From positions 744,001 through 808,000 of the forward strand of contig NZ_OU015521.1 in the NCBI RefSeq assembly GCF_907164955.1: a stretch of 64,000 bases of DNA. The letters run 5' to 3'. Origin of the DNA: Coxiella endosymbiont of Dermacentor marginatus (GTDB lineage: Bacteria > Pseudomonadota > Gammaproteobacteria > Coxiellales > Coxiellaceae). Every line of letters begins with the position of its first letter. The first letter of the stretch is position 1. The notes under the pieces were generated by a model. The model made no database searches. It saw nothing but the letters and a program-made list of their open reading frames with translations, and was not told the DNA's origin. Below, one piece after another: positions 20,492-30,788 of this stretch. The position numbers and the translations under genes were made by a program.

Positions 20492-21079
20492 ATGAGTATC
20501 TTAATTCCCATGGTAGTTGAGCAGACCTCAAGAGGTGAACGCGCTTACGATATCTATTCGCGTCTTCTGAAGGAGCGCATTATTTTTCTCATTGGCCAGA
20601 TTGAAGATCATATGGCCAATTTGGCTATCGCGCAAATACTTTTTTTGGAATCGGAGAATCCTTCGAAGGAAATTAATCTTTATATAAATTCTCCCGGAGG
20701 ATCTGTGAGTTCGGCAATGGCAATTTATGACACTATGCAATTTGTAAAGCCTGATGTACGTACTTTATGCTTTGGACAAGCCGCTAGTGCTGGTGCTTTA
20801 CTGCTTGCAGCAGGAACTCATGGCAAAAGACAATGTCTTCTACATTCTACAGTGATGATTCACCAGGTATTAGGAGGGTATCAAGGCCAGAGTACTGACA
20901 TTCAAATTCATGCCAAACAAACAAAGCAAGTAAGTGATCAGCTGACGAAAATTTTGGCAAAACATACGGGAAAAAGTTTCGAGCAAGTTGAAAGAGACAC
21001 CAATCGTGATTATTTCTTAACGCCGGAAGAAGCTTTGGAATACGGTTTAATTGATTCGATAATTACGGAACGAACCTAA
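20492..21079 (+). CDS. clpP: ATP-dependent Clp protease, proteolytic subunit
   Basis: Serine peptidase that forms the tetradecameric chamber of ClpXP. It has 195 residues. The catalytic triad is visible: Ser99 in [14 protein letters not shown], His124 in VMIHQVLGG and Asp173 in NRDYFL. The family's N-terminal hydrophobic start ([20 protein letters not shown]) is present. clpX begins 58 bases downstream, after a small CCCCATT/AATGGGG hairpin (21102-21120). The gene is intact although tig next to it is decayed. Confidence 0.97.
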   Translation: MSILIPMVVEQTSRGERAYDIYSRLLKERIIFLIGQIEDHMANLAIAQILFLESENPSKEINLYINSPGGSVSSAMAIYDTMQFVKPDVRTLCFGQAASAGALLLAAGTHGKRQCLLHSTVMIHQVLGGYQGQSTDIQIHAKQTKQVSDQLTKILAKHTGKSFEQVERDTNRDYFLTPEEALEYGLIDSIITERT

Positions 21080-21101
21080 CATTGAAATAAGTAATTTTGA
21101 T

Positions 21102-21120
21102 CCCCATTCTCAAAATGGGG
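21102..21120 (+). promoter_or_regulatory. small GC hairpin in the clpP-clpX spacer
   Basis: CCCCATT pairs with AATGGGG around a five-base loop, directly before the clpX ribosome-binding region. It has no T tail, so it may modulate rather than end transcription. Function is inference. Confidence 0.4.
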
Positions 21121-21137
21121 GGTAGTGAGGTAAGTAA

Positions 21138-22406
21138 ATGAGTGAAGAAAAACTGCAAGTTTTGTATTGTTCGTTCTGTGGTAAAAGTCAGCATCAAGTG
21201 CGCAAGTTAATTGCAGGTCCAGGTGTTTTTGTATGTAACGAATGCGTAGATTTATGTAATGATATTATTCGTGAAGAAGAAATTACTCGAGCTGTTGAGG
21301 TTCAAAAAAAACTTCCAACACCGTCGGAAATTGATCAATTATTGAATGAATACGTCATTGGTCAAGACTTTGCCAAGAAAGTGTTATCTGTCGCTGTGTA
21401 TAATCATTACAAACGATTGGGATCACATAATAAAAAGAACGATGGTGTTGAAATTAGTAAAAGCAATATTCTTTTAATTGGTCCAACAGGCTCAGGAAAG
21501 ACCTTATTAGCGCAAACATTAGCTAAAATATTAGACGTCCCATTTGCTATTGCGGATGCAACTACATTGACAGAAGCAGGATATGTTGGTGAAGACGTCG
21601 AAAATATTGTTCAAAAATTATTGCAAAAATGCAATTATGATGTTGAAAAAGTAAAAACCGGGATCATCTATATTGATGAAATCGACAAAATTTCTCGTAA
21701 AACAGACAGCCCGTCATTGACCCGTGATGTTTCAGGTGAAGGAGTTCAGCAAGCTTTATTGAAATTAATCGAAGGTACGATTGCTTCAATTCCTCCCCAA
21801 GGCGGACGAAAACATCCACAGCAAGAATATTTACAAGTGGATACATCCGACATTTTGTTTATTTGTGGTGGGGCATTTGCTGATTTGCATAAAATTATTC
21901 AGTATCGCACTGATAAGAGTGGTGTTGGTTTTTCTGCGGAGGTGCATTCTAAAGATGTTTCTGTAACTGCCTCAGAATTAATCAAAAAAACAGAACCGGA
22001 AGATTTAATTAAATTTGGCTTAATTCCAGAATTTGTTGGGCGGTTGCCCGTTATCGCTACTTTGGAGGAATTAGATGAAGATGCCTTGATGCGCATTTTA
22101 ACAGAACCGAAAAACGCATTAGCTAAGCAGTATCGTAAATTATTTGAATTAGAAGGCGTAGAAATTGATTTTCAGGAAGATGCGTTATGTCAGATTGCCA
22201 AGCGAGCAATTCAACGAAAGACAGGGGCGCGTGGATTGCGCTCCATTGTTGAGCACACTTTAATGGATTTAATGTATGAACTTCCGACCATCGTTGGTTT
22301 GAAAAAAGTAGTAATCGATGCAGGTGTTATTAATCAAACTTCACCACCATTATTTATTTATGACTATGATAAGGAAAGCATTTCTCGTAAGGTAGCTCAA
22401 GAATAA
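21138..22406 (+). CDS. clpX: ATP-dependent Clp protease, ATP-binding subunit ClpX
   Basis: AAA+ unfoldase that feeds substrates to ClpP. It has 422 residues, the usual length. The N-terminal zinc domain has four cysteines (11, 14, 33, 36). The Walker A GPTGSGKT is at 115-122, the Walker B region reads [11 protein letters not shown], and the sensor region [16 protein letters not shown] is typical. The ClpP-binding IGF-type loop is not obvious in the expected spot, but the region is otherwise conserved. A GTGAGG element precedes the ATG. lon follows after 23 bases. Confidence 0.97.
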   Translation: MSEEKLQVLYCSFCGKSQHQVRKLIAGPGVFVCNECVDLCNDIIREEEITRAVEVQKKLPTPSEIDQLLNEYVIGQDFAKKVLSVAVYNHYKRLGSHNKKNDGVEISKSNILLIGPTGSGKTLLAQTLAKILDVPFAIADATTLTEAGYVGEDVENIVQKLLQKCNYDVEKVKTGIIYIDEIDKISRKTDSPSLTRDVSGEGVQQALLKLIEGTIASIPPQGGRKHPQQEYLQVDTSDILFICGGAFADLHKIIQYRTDKSGVGFSAEVHSKDVSVTASELIKKTEPEDLIKFGLIPEFVGRLPVIATLEELDEDALMRILTEPKNALAKQYRKLFELEGVEIDFQEDALCQIAKRAIQRKTGARGLRSIVEHTLMDLMYELPTIVGLKKVVIDAGVINQTSPPLFIYDYDKESISRKVAQE

Positions 22407-22429
22407 TAAATAAATGAGGATATTGTAAA

Positions 22430-24874
22430 ATGACAGAAACACACAAAAAATTGGAATTACCATTACTACCATTACGAGATGTGGTGGTATTCCCATATAT
22501 GGTAATTCCTTTATTTGTAGGTCGATCTGAATCAGTCAAAGCACTAGAAATAGCCATGTCACAAGATAAGCAAGTTTTTCTCGTCGCGCAAAAAGATGCT
22601 AATAATGATCTACCAGGAAAAAAAGATCTTTATGAAATTGGGACCATCGCTACTGTTTTACAATTATTACGATTGCCGGATGGCACTGTTAAAGTATTAG
22701 TGGAAGGCTTAGCGCGAGCTAAACTAATTCATCTAGAAAAAAAAGAAAATTATCTGCAAGCAGAAATTGAACTCTTACAGGAAGAAGAAAGAGGAGATAA
22801 AACTGAGGTGCAAGTGTTAGTTCGCTCTGTTCTTGATCAATTTGAGAAATTGGTAAAAATAAATAAAAGAATTCCATCGGAGCTTTTACCCTCTTTAGCG
22901 AGTATTGATGATCCTGGACGTTTAGCTGATAGCGTTGCAGCCCATATGACAATTAAATTAGATTCCCGTCAAAAGATTCTTATAATCGTCCCTATTAAGG
23001 AACGATTAGAGGTTTTACAAAAAATTTTGGCGCAAGAAGTAGATTTAGTTGAGGTTGAAAAACGAGTTCAAGGTCGGATTCATCAACAGGTAGAAAAAAG
23101 TCAGCGTCAGTATTATCTAAGTGAAAAAATGAAAGCTATTCAACAAGAGTTAGGTGAATTAGAAGAAGGTGGCCCTATTGATGAGCAACATCAATTACTC
23201 AAAAAAATCGAAAAAGCTGGTATGCCTTTAGAAGCTAAAGAAAAGGCATTGGCTGAATTGAATAAATTAAAAATGATGCCGCCAATGTCAGCAGAAGCAA
23301 CGGTTAGCCGCAATTATTTAGACTGGCTGCTCCAGGTTCCCTGGAAAAAGCGCGTTAAAATCAGTAAAGATCTGAAGCTTGCTGAAGAAATTTTAGAAGT
23401 AGATCATTATGGGTTAGAAGAAGTAAAACAACGAATTTTGGAATATTTAGCGGTACAACAACGCGTACGAAAATTAAAAGGACCTATTTTGTGCTTGGTA
23501 GGGCCGCCTGGAGTAGGAAAAACCTCGTTAGGACAATCAATTGCGAATGTGACAGGACGAAAATTTGTTCGTATTTCCTTAGGGGGTATTCGGGATGAAG
23601 CTGAAATCCGAGGTCATCGTCGAACTTATATTGGTGCTCTTCCTGGAAAAATTATTCAAAAGATGGCAAAAGCCAGTGTTCGTAATCCACTCTTTATGCT
23701 AGATGAGGTTGACAAAATGGCAGCAGATTTTAGAGGTGATCCCGCTGCAGCTCTTTTAGAAGCGTTGGATCCAGAACAAAACCATTCCTTCAACGATCAT
23801 TACTTAGAAGTAGATTATGATCTTTCTGATGTTATGTTCATTGCTACAGCAAATTCTCTTAATATTCCCATACCGTTATTAGACAGAATGGAAGTTATTC
23901 GATTGGCCGGCTATACAGAAGAAGAAAAATTGAATATTGCTAAACGCTATTTGATTCCACGTCAGTTTAATTTAAATGGATTAAAAGAAAAAGAAATACT
24001 TATTTCTAATGATGTGATTTATGAAATTATTCGTTATTATACACGAGAAGCCGGAGTTCGATCTCTGGAAAGAGAAATCGCAAAATTGTGTCGAAAAGTT
24101 GTTAAAGAAATTTTAACAGCGAAAGAAAAAATAAAACGGGTTAAGAAAGAAAAGTCGACTAAGCAGCATCAAATAACTGTCCATAATTTAGAAAAGTATT
24201 TAGGCGTAAAACGTTATCGTTTTGGACTAGCCGAAGAGAAAGATCAAATTGGGCAAGTAACGGGTTTAGCCTGGACGGAAGTCGGAGGTGAGCTTTTAAC
24301 AATTGAGGCTCAAGTAATGCCTGGAAAAGGTAAATTCCTACATACTGGGTGCTTAGGAAATATCATGCAAGAATCAATTCATGCAGCTACTACAGTGGTA
24401 CGTAGTCGCTCGACAGGGTTGAGTATTTCAGATGATTATTTTCAACTACATGATTTTCACATTCACGTTCCCCAAGGCGCCACGCCAAAAGATGGTCCAA
24501 GTGCTGGTATTGGAATGTGTACGGCTTTAGTTTCAGCAATTACGCGAATTCCCGTGCGAGCCGATATCGCTATGACGGGTGAGATTACTTTACGTGGTGA
24601 AGTACTTCCGATTGGGGGTCTAAAAGAAAAATTGTTAGCTGCATTACGAGGCAATATAAAAGATGTGATCATTCCTAAGGACAATAAACGAGATTTGAAA
24701 GAGATCCCAGCAATTGTTACCAATGGTCTAAAAATTCATCCTGTAAAATGGATTGATCAAGTATTTGAATTAGCCTTGACCCATATGCCAGAAGCAGAAG
24801 CTCCTATTAGAGCTTCTGCGTTAAAAACATCAAGCAAACCCCGCAAGGAAGATCGCTGGACTCGAACGCATTAA
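22430..24874 (+). CDS. lon: ATP-dependent protease Lon
   Basis: Cytoplasmic AAA+ protease that degrades misfolded and regulatory proteins. The 814 residues are close to E. coli Lon (784), with a longer basic tail. The N-terminal LON domain begins LPLLPLRDVVVFPYMVIPLF (10-29). The Walker A GPPGVGKT is at 358-365. The catalytic dyad is Ser691 in KDGPSAGIGMC and Lys734 (second Lys of GGLKEK). The order clpP-clpX-lon is the common gammaproteobacterial one. pmbA starts 15 bases downstream. Confidence 0.97.
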   Translation: MTETHKKLELPLLPLRDVVVFPYMVIPLFVGRSESVKALEIAMSQDKQVFLVAQKDANNDLPGKKDLYEIGTIATVLQLLRLPDGTVKVLVEGLARAKLIHLEKKENYLQAEIELLQEEERGDKTEVQVLVRSVLDQFEKLVKINKRIPSELLPSLASIDDPGRLADSVAAHMTIKLDSRQKILIIVPIKERLEVLQKILAQEVDLVEVEKRVQGRIHQQVEKSQRQYYLSEKMKAIQQELGELEEGGPIDEQHQLLKKIEKAGMPLEAKEKALAELNKLKMMPPMSAEATVSRNYLDWLLQVPWKKRVKISKDLKLAEEILEVDHYGLEEVKQRILEYLAVQQRVRKLKGPILCLVGPPGVGKTSLGQSIANVTGRKFVRISLGGIRDEAEIRGHRRTYIGALPGKIIQKMAKASVRNPLFMLDEVDKMAADFRGDPAAALLEALDPEQNHSFNDHYLEVDYDLSDVMFIATANSLNIPIPLLDRMEVIRLAGYTEEEKLNIAKRYLIPRQFNLNGLKEKEILISNDVIYEIIRYYTREAGVRSLEREIAKLCRKVVKEILTAKEKIKRVKKEKSTKQHQITVHNLEKYLGVKRYRFGLAEEKDQIGQVTGLAWTEVGGELLTIEAQVMPGKGKFLHTGCLGNIMQESIHAATTVVRSRSTGLSISDDYFQLHDFHIHVPQGATPKDGPSAGIGMCTALVSAITRIPVRADIAMTGEITLRGEVLPIGGLKEKLLAALRGNIKDVIIPKDNKRDLKEIPAIVTNGLKIHPVKWIDQVFELALTHMPEAEAPIRASALKTSSKPRKEDRWTRTH

Positions 24875-24889
24875 TTATTATTTAGTTCT

Positions 24890-26215
24890 ATGAAAAATAA
24901 TCGGGAAAAATTAAAATCTAACGTCCTACATCTTTTAGATCGCGCAAGAAAGCAAGTGAATCAAATCGAAATTAGTGTCGATGTAGAAACGGGTTTTTCA
25001 GCAGGAGTTCGTTTAGGGGCTATGGAAACTATTAAGCATCACCATGAGAACTCTCTAAATATTACAGTTTATCATCAACAACGCACCGGCAGCGCAAGCA
25101 CTTCCGATTTATCTTATGAAGCGATGAAAACAGCTTTTGAGAAAGCTTATACTATTTCTCGGTTTACTCAAGAAGACCCTTGTGCCGGATTAGCAGATGC
25201 ATCAGAAATAGCGATTGATTATCCTGATTTAGAACTTTTCCATCCATGGTCTATTACCATTCAAGAGGCTATCAGGCTTGCTATAGAATGTGAAACGTCT
25301 GCTCGAAAATATGATCCGCGAATCAAAAATTCTGATGGTGCTACAGTAAACACATATAGTTCTTTTAAAATTTATGCAAATTCTCAAGGATTTTTAGGCT
25401 ACTATCCTTCCACAATCCATAGTATAAGCTGTAGTTTGGTTGCTGAGCAAAACGACCAAATGCAAAGTGATCATGATTATACTGTGGCGCGTAGTCCAAA
25501 AAAATTACTGCCAATTGATCTTATTGCTCAACAAGTAGCAGAAAAGACAATTTGTCGATTAGGGGCTAAAAAAATAACAACACGTCGTTGTCCTGTTGTT
25601 TTTCATGCACCAGTGGCAAGAGGATTATTGCAGTCATTTGTGTATGCTATTCAAGGTAATAATCTGTACCGTGATGCTTCTTTTTTATGTAACCATTTGC
25701 ATCAACAAGTCTTTCCTAAATTTACTACTATTTATCAGAAACCAAATTTGCTAGGCGAAATTGGCAGCGCACCTTTTGATGCAAAAGGCGTTAGAACTCA
25801 AAAAATAAATTATATAGAAAATGGGATATTAACTAATTATATCTTAAGTACATACTCTGCAAGAAAATTAGGAATGAAAACTACAGGAAATACAGGTGGT
25901 GTTTTTAATTTATTTATAACCACTAGTAATAATAAGAACTTAATTGATCTATTTAAAGAAATGCAAACAGGCTTATTTGTTACTGAGTTAATAGGTCAAG
26001 GTGTTAATTTATTAACGGGAGATTATTCTAGAGGTGCTTTTGGCTATTGGATTGAAAACGGTGAAATACAATATCCAGTCGAAGAAATTACAATTTCAGG
26101 TAATTTGAAAGAAATATTTAAACAAGTCCAGGTCGTGGCTAACGATATTGATTTTCGTAGTAATATCAAGACTGGATCGATATTAATAAAGCAAATGATG
26201 GTTGCAGGTGAGTAA
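24890..26215 (+). CDS. pmbA: metalloprotease subunit PmbA/TldE
   Basis: TldE half of the TldD/TldE protease, known for microcin B17 maturation and CcdA degradation; the catalytic zinc site is in TldD. It has 441 residues, as usual. Family features are the start NVLHLLDRARKQVNQIEISV, the central VARSPKKLLPIDLIAQQVAE and the C-terminal LLTGDYSRGAFGYWIENGE. No tldD is visible in this window. The gene follows lon closely and may share its transcript. Confidence 0.9.
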   Translation: MKNNREKLKSNVLHLLDRARKQVNQIEISVDVETGFSAGVRLGAMETIKHHHENSLNITVYHQQRTGSASTSDLSYEAMKTAFEKAYTISRFTQEDPCAGLADASEIAIDYPDLELFHPWSITIQEAIRLAIECETSARKYDPRIKNSDGATVNTYSSFKIYANSQGFLGYYPSTIHSISCSLVAEQNDQMQSDHDYTVARSPKKLLPIDLIAQQVAEKTICRLGAKKITTRRCPVVFHAPVARGLLQSFVYAIQGNNLYRDASFLCNHLHQQVFPKFTTIYQKPNLLGEIGSAPFDAKGVRTQKINYIENGILTNYILSTYSARKLGMKTTGNTGGVFNLFITTSNNKNLIDLFKEMQTGLFVTELIGQGVNLLTGDYSRGAFGYWIENGEIQYPVEEITISGNLKEIFKQVQVVANDIDFRSNIKTGSILIKQMMVAGE

Positions 26216-26287
26216 CAACAAGAAATTTTTAGATAAACTCATAGACTCTCCCTTTTAAGAGAAAAATAGTCAGGATAAGGGCAGACT

Positions 26288-26557
26288 TTACTCTTCTTCA
26301 CTGAATTTATTATGAATTAATTCTTCAATTGCTGCTACAGCTTCTTTCTCATCATCACCAGTGACGATGAGCTCGATTTCGGAATCACAGTTAACAGCAA
26401 GAACCATGAGACACATAAGGCTTTTAGCGTTTACTTCGCTGTTTTTATAACGTACTAAGATTTCGCTTTGGTAGCGAGAGGCAAGATTAGTGAGTTTTAT
26501 GGCTGCCCGAGCATGTAAGCCTAATTTATTAGTAATTTTTAGCTTTTTTCGAATCAT
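26288..26557 (-). CDS. ptsH: HPr-family phosphocarrier protein
   Basis: Small phosphocarrier of 89 residues. The phosphorylatable histidine is His15 in KLGLHARAA, and the regulatory serine region NAKSLMCLM carries Ser46, the site used by HPr kinase. The neighbouring hprK overlaps it by 4 bases, so the pair is translationally coupled and Ser46 phosphorylation is plausible. No enzyme I or sugar permease is in this window, so it is more likely a regulatory (nitrogen-type, NPr-like) HPr than a sugar transporter component. That distinction is inference. Confidence 0.9.
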   Translation of the reverse strand: MIRKKLKITNKLGLHARAAIKLTNLASRYQSEILVRYKNSEVNAKSLMCLMVLAVNCDSEIELIVTGDDEKEAVAAIEELIHNKFSEEE

Positions 26558-27093
26558 TTAATTTTTCTCGTTTTTTGAAACGCTTCCTTTTTCAACATTT
26601 GGTTGCGTATGAGTGTTTCGACTAGAAGAGGCAAATTTCTTCCTACATAAACAGGAAATATGATTTTAGGAATAATTATTCCTAAAATCATATCTTCTTG
26701 GAAGGTAGGATTAAGAGGGTCTATAGTCACAAGTTTTTTCTCACATTTAATTAATTTAATTATTAAACTAATTTCATATTGAGCAACAACAGCGTCAAAT
26801 CCAAAGAGTTTAGGTACATTGACCATTCCAATATCCGAAATTAAAATATACCCATAAGCAACATCTGGGCATCTACCAATTAATTGATTGTTTTTACAGG
26901 TAATATCAACTACATCATCACAAACCATTTGATATCCTCGATCTAGCAAAGCAAGGGTTAATTCGCTTTTTCCAATAGATGGCTCACCCATAATCAAGAC
27001 ACCTAATTTTTCAATAATGAGAAAATTAGCATGCAAGGTGATATTCGGTTGGAAAGTCCAAAAGTTATTTTCGGTCTTAGATAGGGGTAACAT
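26554..27093 (-). CDS. hprK: HPr kinase/phosphorylase, short catalytic-domain form
   Basis: Would phosphorylate or dephosphorylate Ser46 of HPr. It has 179 residues, against about 310 for the classic enzyme; it corresponds to the C-terminal kinase domain only, as in the short forms of alphaproteobacteria. The P-loop GEPSIGKS is at 36-43 and the paired aspartates of the active site are at 59-60 (VCDDVV). The downstream signature that normally reads RGLGIINV appears here as ISDIGMVNV, so the Arg-Gly is not conserved. Its stop overlaps the ptsH start. Activity is uncertain. Confidence 0.75.
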   Translation of the reverse strand: MLPLSKTENNFWTFQPNITLHANFLIIEKLGVLIMGEPSIGKSELTLALLDRGYQMVCDDVVDITCKNNQLIGRCPDVAYGYILISDIGMVNVPKLFGFDAVVAQYEISLIIKLIKCEKKLVTIDPLNPTFQEDMILGIIIPKIIFPVYVGRNLPLLVETLIRNQMLKKEAFQKTRKIK

Positions 27094-27179
27094 TATCAGT
27101 GGCCACCTTTTTAATTTTATATTTTGCCGTTTGTGTTTAAAACTAAAGATTCACAGTTTATACACATTCTGAGCGTTGA

Positions 27180-27348
27180 TCGTATTGCCCAATAGTTGGA
27201 GGTTATCGGTCTGCAATTTGGCAAATTTTGTTTACATGATGAAGAGTATTAACCATTTCATCAAAATAGGAATTGTAAGCGTTTTAATCTTTCACATAAA
27301 GCAGATAAAACATCTAATCCTTCATTCATTTGTCATTTGAATCCTCAT
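27180..27348 (-). pseudogene. hpf: possible ribosome hibernation factor relic
   Basis: Minus-strand reading from ATG 27348 gives MRIQMT, then in shifted frames DVLSALCERLKRL and TLHHVNKICQIAD. These parallel the Hpf pattern MQIxITGxxxxxTxALRxYVxxKLxRL and VxLxVxKxxxIAE. It lies between lptB and hprK, where hpf and rpoN occur in related genomes. The identification rests on short pieces. Confidence 0.4.
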
Positions 27349-27422
27349 AATGTTTTTCTTTTTCTTATATATTTAATATCTTAATTTTTTTAAAATTTAT
27401 TAGGATGCTTGGATCACTCTTT

Positions 27423-28145
27423 CTATAAAGCGAATTCATTTCCTAAATAAACCTCGCGTACATTTTGGTTGCTCAATATTTCCTTAGACGTCCCCGTAGC
27501 GATAATATTTCCCTCATTAAGAATATAGGCACGCTCGCAAATATCCAGAGTTTCACGAACGTTATGATCCGTAATTAAAATCCCAATCCCTCGTTTTCGC
27601 AAATGAATAATAATTCTTTTAATATCAATAATTGAAATTGGATCAATACCAGCGAAAGGTTCGTCAAGTAAAATAAATTTAGGATCCATAGTTAAAGCAC
27701 GCGCGATTTCTACACGACGTTTTTCTCCACCCGATAATCTATATCCCGGAATATATCGTAAATGATCGATATGGAATTCTTGGAGCAAAGAATTACATTT
27801 TTCCTTGCATTGCTGTTTTGATAAATCTTTGCGCAGCTCGAGTATAGCCATGATATTATTAACTACGGACAATTTTCTGAATATAGAAGTTTCTTGAGGT
27901 AAATAACCGATTCCTAATCGAGCACGTTTATGCATAGGATAGAGACTAATATTTTTCTGATCTAAGAAAACCTCTCCGCTATCCGGAGTAACTAAGCCTA
28001 CCATCATATAAAAACTGGTCGTTTTACCTGCCCCATTTGGACCTAAAAGTCCTACAATCTCGTGACTAATGGATAGTGAAACATTTTTTACTACCTGGCG
28101 AGATTTGTATTTTTTTTGTAATTGTTTGGCACTTAAAGTTGGCAT
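27423..28145 (-). CDS. lptB: LPS export ABC transporter ATP-binding protein
   Basis: ATPase of the LptB2FGC complex that extracts lipopolysaccharide from the inner membrane. It has 240 residues, as expected. The Walker A GPNGAGKT is at 35-42, the Q-loop is in LPQETSIF, the signature LSGGE is at 137-141, Walker B FILLDEP is at 157-163 and the H-loop histidine is in [10 protein letters not shown]. In relatives lptA and lptC lie upstream and rpoN/hpf downstream; here both sides are eroded. Survival of lptB suggests an LPS-containing outer membrane, if the other Lpt genes persist elsewhere. Confidence 0.95.
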   Translation of the reverse strand: MPTLSAKQLQKKYKSRQVVKNVSLSISHEIVGLLGPNGAGKTTSFYMMVGLVTPDSGEVFLDQKNISLYPMHKRARLGIGYLPQETSIFRKLSVVNNIMAILELRKDLSKQQCKEKCNSLLQEFHIDHLRYIPGYRLSGGEKRRVEIARALTMDPKFILLDEPFAGIDPISIIDIKRIIIHLRKRGIGILITDHNVRETLDICERAYILNEGNIIATGTSKEILSNQNVREVYLGNEFAL

Positions 28146-29906
28146 TGTTGTTGTGAGTTTAATCCCATCTTTGTTATAATGCTTTTTTACTCAGATTCTT
28201 AGAAATCACAGCTTATTTTTTAATATCATATCAGATATACAGGCTGGTTAAGATATCTTAGTTTTAAGCCATGTGAGTTGAATGTTTAAGTAAAAAATGA
28301 ATCAAGAGTATATTAACTTCTCCATAGAATCGAGATGTATCTGTATCGAAACAGCCATGGTAAAAATCCGCTAGTTTAAAATAATATGTCGGTATTTAAT
28401 TACTCGACGGAATTCTACACGTTTTAGATCAAATGCAAGACCAAAGAGAGATAATGAATAAATCATCCACTTGGTAGGATCAAAATGAAAAAAGCGAATT
28501 CCATTGCGATAATCAATTGGAAACTGGTGATGAAAATTATGAAAACCTTCTCCAAAAGTAACTAGAAAAAAGTATTATGTTTTATCAAGGGTTAAAGATC
28601 ATTCAATACATTTCGTTGCTTGGTGTGAATCTATAAAATCGCATATTGTTCAAGTACCCACTTATGCCTTCAAAACTACCTGTATAATATTTAGATCGTT
28701 GGATAGCATCCTCTGGTGATTATATTTGGAAGCGGTTCACTTAGCAGATTTGAAGAGCTGCTTACTCGACATTTGAAAAAAATAGAAAAGATTATTTGGA
28801 CTTCTAGTAACCTTTTTTTATGGTTGGAAATCTTGTTAATCCACTAATTTAAAATTAATATTAAGAAGAAAATCAAATTGTCTGTTTCCTATATAAAAGT
28901 AAATAATTAGCTTTTGATGGAGTCCTTATTATCTAGTATCTATTTTATCTCTTTAAAAAGAGAAGATCTAAAACCGTATAGGAATGTAATTCTTATCATC
29001 AAGATTATATACAGTTGTAGCTCCAATAAAAACTTGTCTGCTAGATCTTGGAGATAGATATTTACCCTATTAGACAAGTAACTGTCAGTATACTAGTCAA
29101 TAGTGATTATGTTTTTCATAGTTATGTGAGCATTTCACCGCCGATTCTACACTTTTCTTTGTAATATTAAATTGATACGTAGTTAATCTAATGCTGACTA
29201 ACATGGTATTGAATTGATATATTATTTTAATAATTATTTACTAGTTTTAGTATTGTTAACATACACTTTTTCATAGAGATCATAGTTGCATTAATATTTT
29301 TTGGATTTTATCAATATCATTGTTATTTCTGTAGGTTAACTAAACTGCACCGATTACTTGCGATTTTTTTATTAAAAACTTTTTCTACGTTTTTGTCTAA
29401 CTAACCCTTTGATCGTTTCAATTACTTCTTATTGGGATCGAATAAGAATTCGCTAATTTTAATGATGATATTAGAAATTTATGTAGAAATATCTCTTATT
29501 GAAACGTAATAAGAAACTTTTAACTACAATAAATTAGTTTCAATTCCGATTACTAGTCAGTTTAGAAGTCTCTTAACTAGATTGTAATATTTGGTTATGG
29601 TTCTTCTTATTTCCATCTAAGCATGCGTTTGCGCGCCCTATCTACATTAATTCACGAGCTCATTTTCCCTTTATTTTTTCAGTTTCTTTAGTATTAATAT
29701 TAAAATTTTAGTCAAAAAAAGCTTTTTTAGTAAAACTTAATTAAAATAAACAAATTACAACATACTAGTATTTCTGATATTATTAGCATTATTTATAGAT
29801 AGATATTGCAAGATAACTATTAAAGTACTTGGAGTTAGATTCCTAGCAGGTCTTCCTGAATTACAACACGCACTTACTATGTTAACAAAAATAATAAAAA
29901 TGCCCA
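28146..29906. other. 1.8-kb eroded stretch with a desaturase relic
   Basis: Apart from the desaturase C-terminus at 28371-28559 nothing is readable. Frames are short and AT-rich. lptA and lptC, expected upstream of lptB, are not recognisable. Confidence 0.55.
28371..28559 (-). pseudogene. fatty acid (acyl-CoA type) desaturase, C-terminal relic
   Basis: Minus-strand frame beginning TFGEGFHNFHHQFPIDYRNG and ending at a TAG (28371-28373). GEGxHNxHHxFPxDYRxG is the third histidine box of membrane di-iron desaturases, and the following FFHFDPTKWMIYSLSLFGLA is their usual hydrophobic end. No intact upstream histidine boxes are found, so the gene is broken. Aerobic introduction of double bonds into membrane lipids was probably lost at this locus. 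Confidence 0.7.
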
Positions 29907-30788
29907 TCAATGAAAAGCTAAAGAAAGAATTTTATAAGCTAGTTTAGCAGCTAAAAAATTACAGCTGTGAAAACCAGAAATAGGTGATAGCTCATTAATA
30001 TCAGCACCTACAATAGTACCTACTTCACTTGCTGCAGAAATAATTTCGATCGCATCATTCCAAGATAATCCCCCTGGTTCAGGAGTACCGGTAGCAGGCA
30101 TTAAACTGGCATCAAATCCATCTACATCAAATGTTAGATAAATGAGGCGGTTTTTTAAAAGATCGACAATTTTTTTAATATCCCAACTTTTTTTATCTTT
30201 CGCCCAATAAATATGAATTCGACTTTTATTGGCTTCAAAAAAAGAAATTTCCTCCATAGAAATATTTCGAATACCAACCGAAACAACTTCAATATTTGAG
30301 TGATCTAAACAACGTCGAATTACCGAGGCATGAGAAAAATGTTCCCCGTGATACCCATTACGCAAATCTGCATGCGCATCGAAATGCAGAACTGCTAAAT
30401 TAGAATATCTTTTAACAAAAGGGCGGATAGAACCAGCGGTAATAGAATGTTCTCCCCCAAAAACAAAAGGGAATTTTTTATCTTCCATAACACGTTCTAC
30501 TAATTCCTCTAATTGCTGCAACGCTTTCAGTATGTTATTTCTAATCTTGGGTTCTTTTAGAGTCACAATACCAATATCACGATAAGGTTCGCACCAAAGA
30601 GTTTCGTCAAATAATTCAACTTCGTGCGAAGCTTGAATCATAGCAGCAGGTCCTTTAGAAGTACCTCCAACATAACTCACAGAATGCTCAAGTCCAAATG
30701 GGATTATCACAGCTTTCGCGTTTTCATAATTCGCAGCATCCTTTGGCTTCAGACCTAAAAAAGCTTCTTTAGGGAAAAGGCACTTCAT
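29907..30788 (-). CDS. speB: agmatinase (ureohydrolase family)
   Basis: Arginase-superfamily enzyme, probably hydrolysing agmatine to putrescine and urea. Dimanganese ligands are visible: His114 (GGEHS), Asp137/His139/Asp141 (FDAHAD) and Asp221/Asp223 (TFDVDGFD). I start it at ATG 30788 (293 residues): this ATG overlaps the upstream stop as TAATG, giving direct translational coupling, whereas the longer frame from 30848 would overlap the upstream gene by 60 bases. Third gene of a decarboxylase / DHS-like / ureohydrolase cluster. Agmatine as substrate is inferred from context; a related guanidino substrate is possible. Confidence 0.85.
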   Translation of the reverse strand: MKCLFPKEAFLGLKPKDAANYENAKAVIIPFGLEHSVSYVGGTSKGPAAMIQASHEVELFDETLWCEPYRDIGIVTLKEPKIRNNILKALQQLEELVERVMEDKKFPFVFGGEHSITAGSIRPFVKRYSNLAVLHFDAHADLRNGYHGEHFSHASVIRRCLDHSNIEVVSVGIRNISMEEISFFEANKSRIHIYWAKDKKSWDIKKIVDLLKNRLIYLTFDVDGFDASLMPATGTPEPGGLSWNDAIEIISAASEVGTIVGADINELSPISGFHSCNFLAAKLAYKILSLAFH

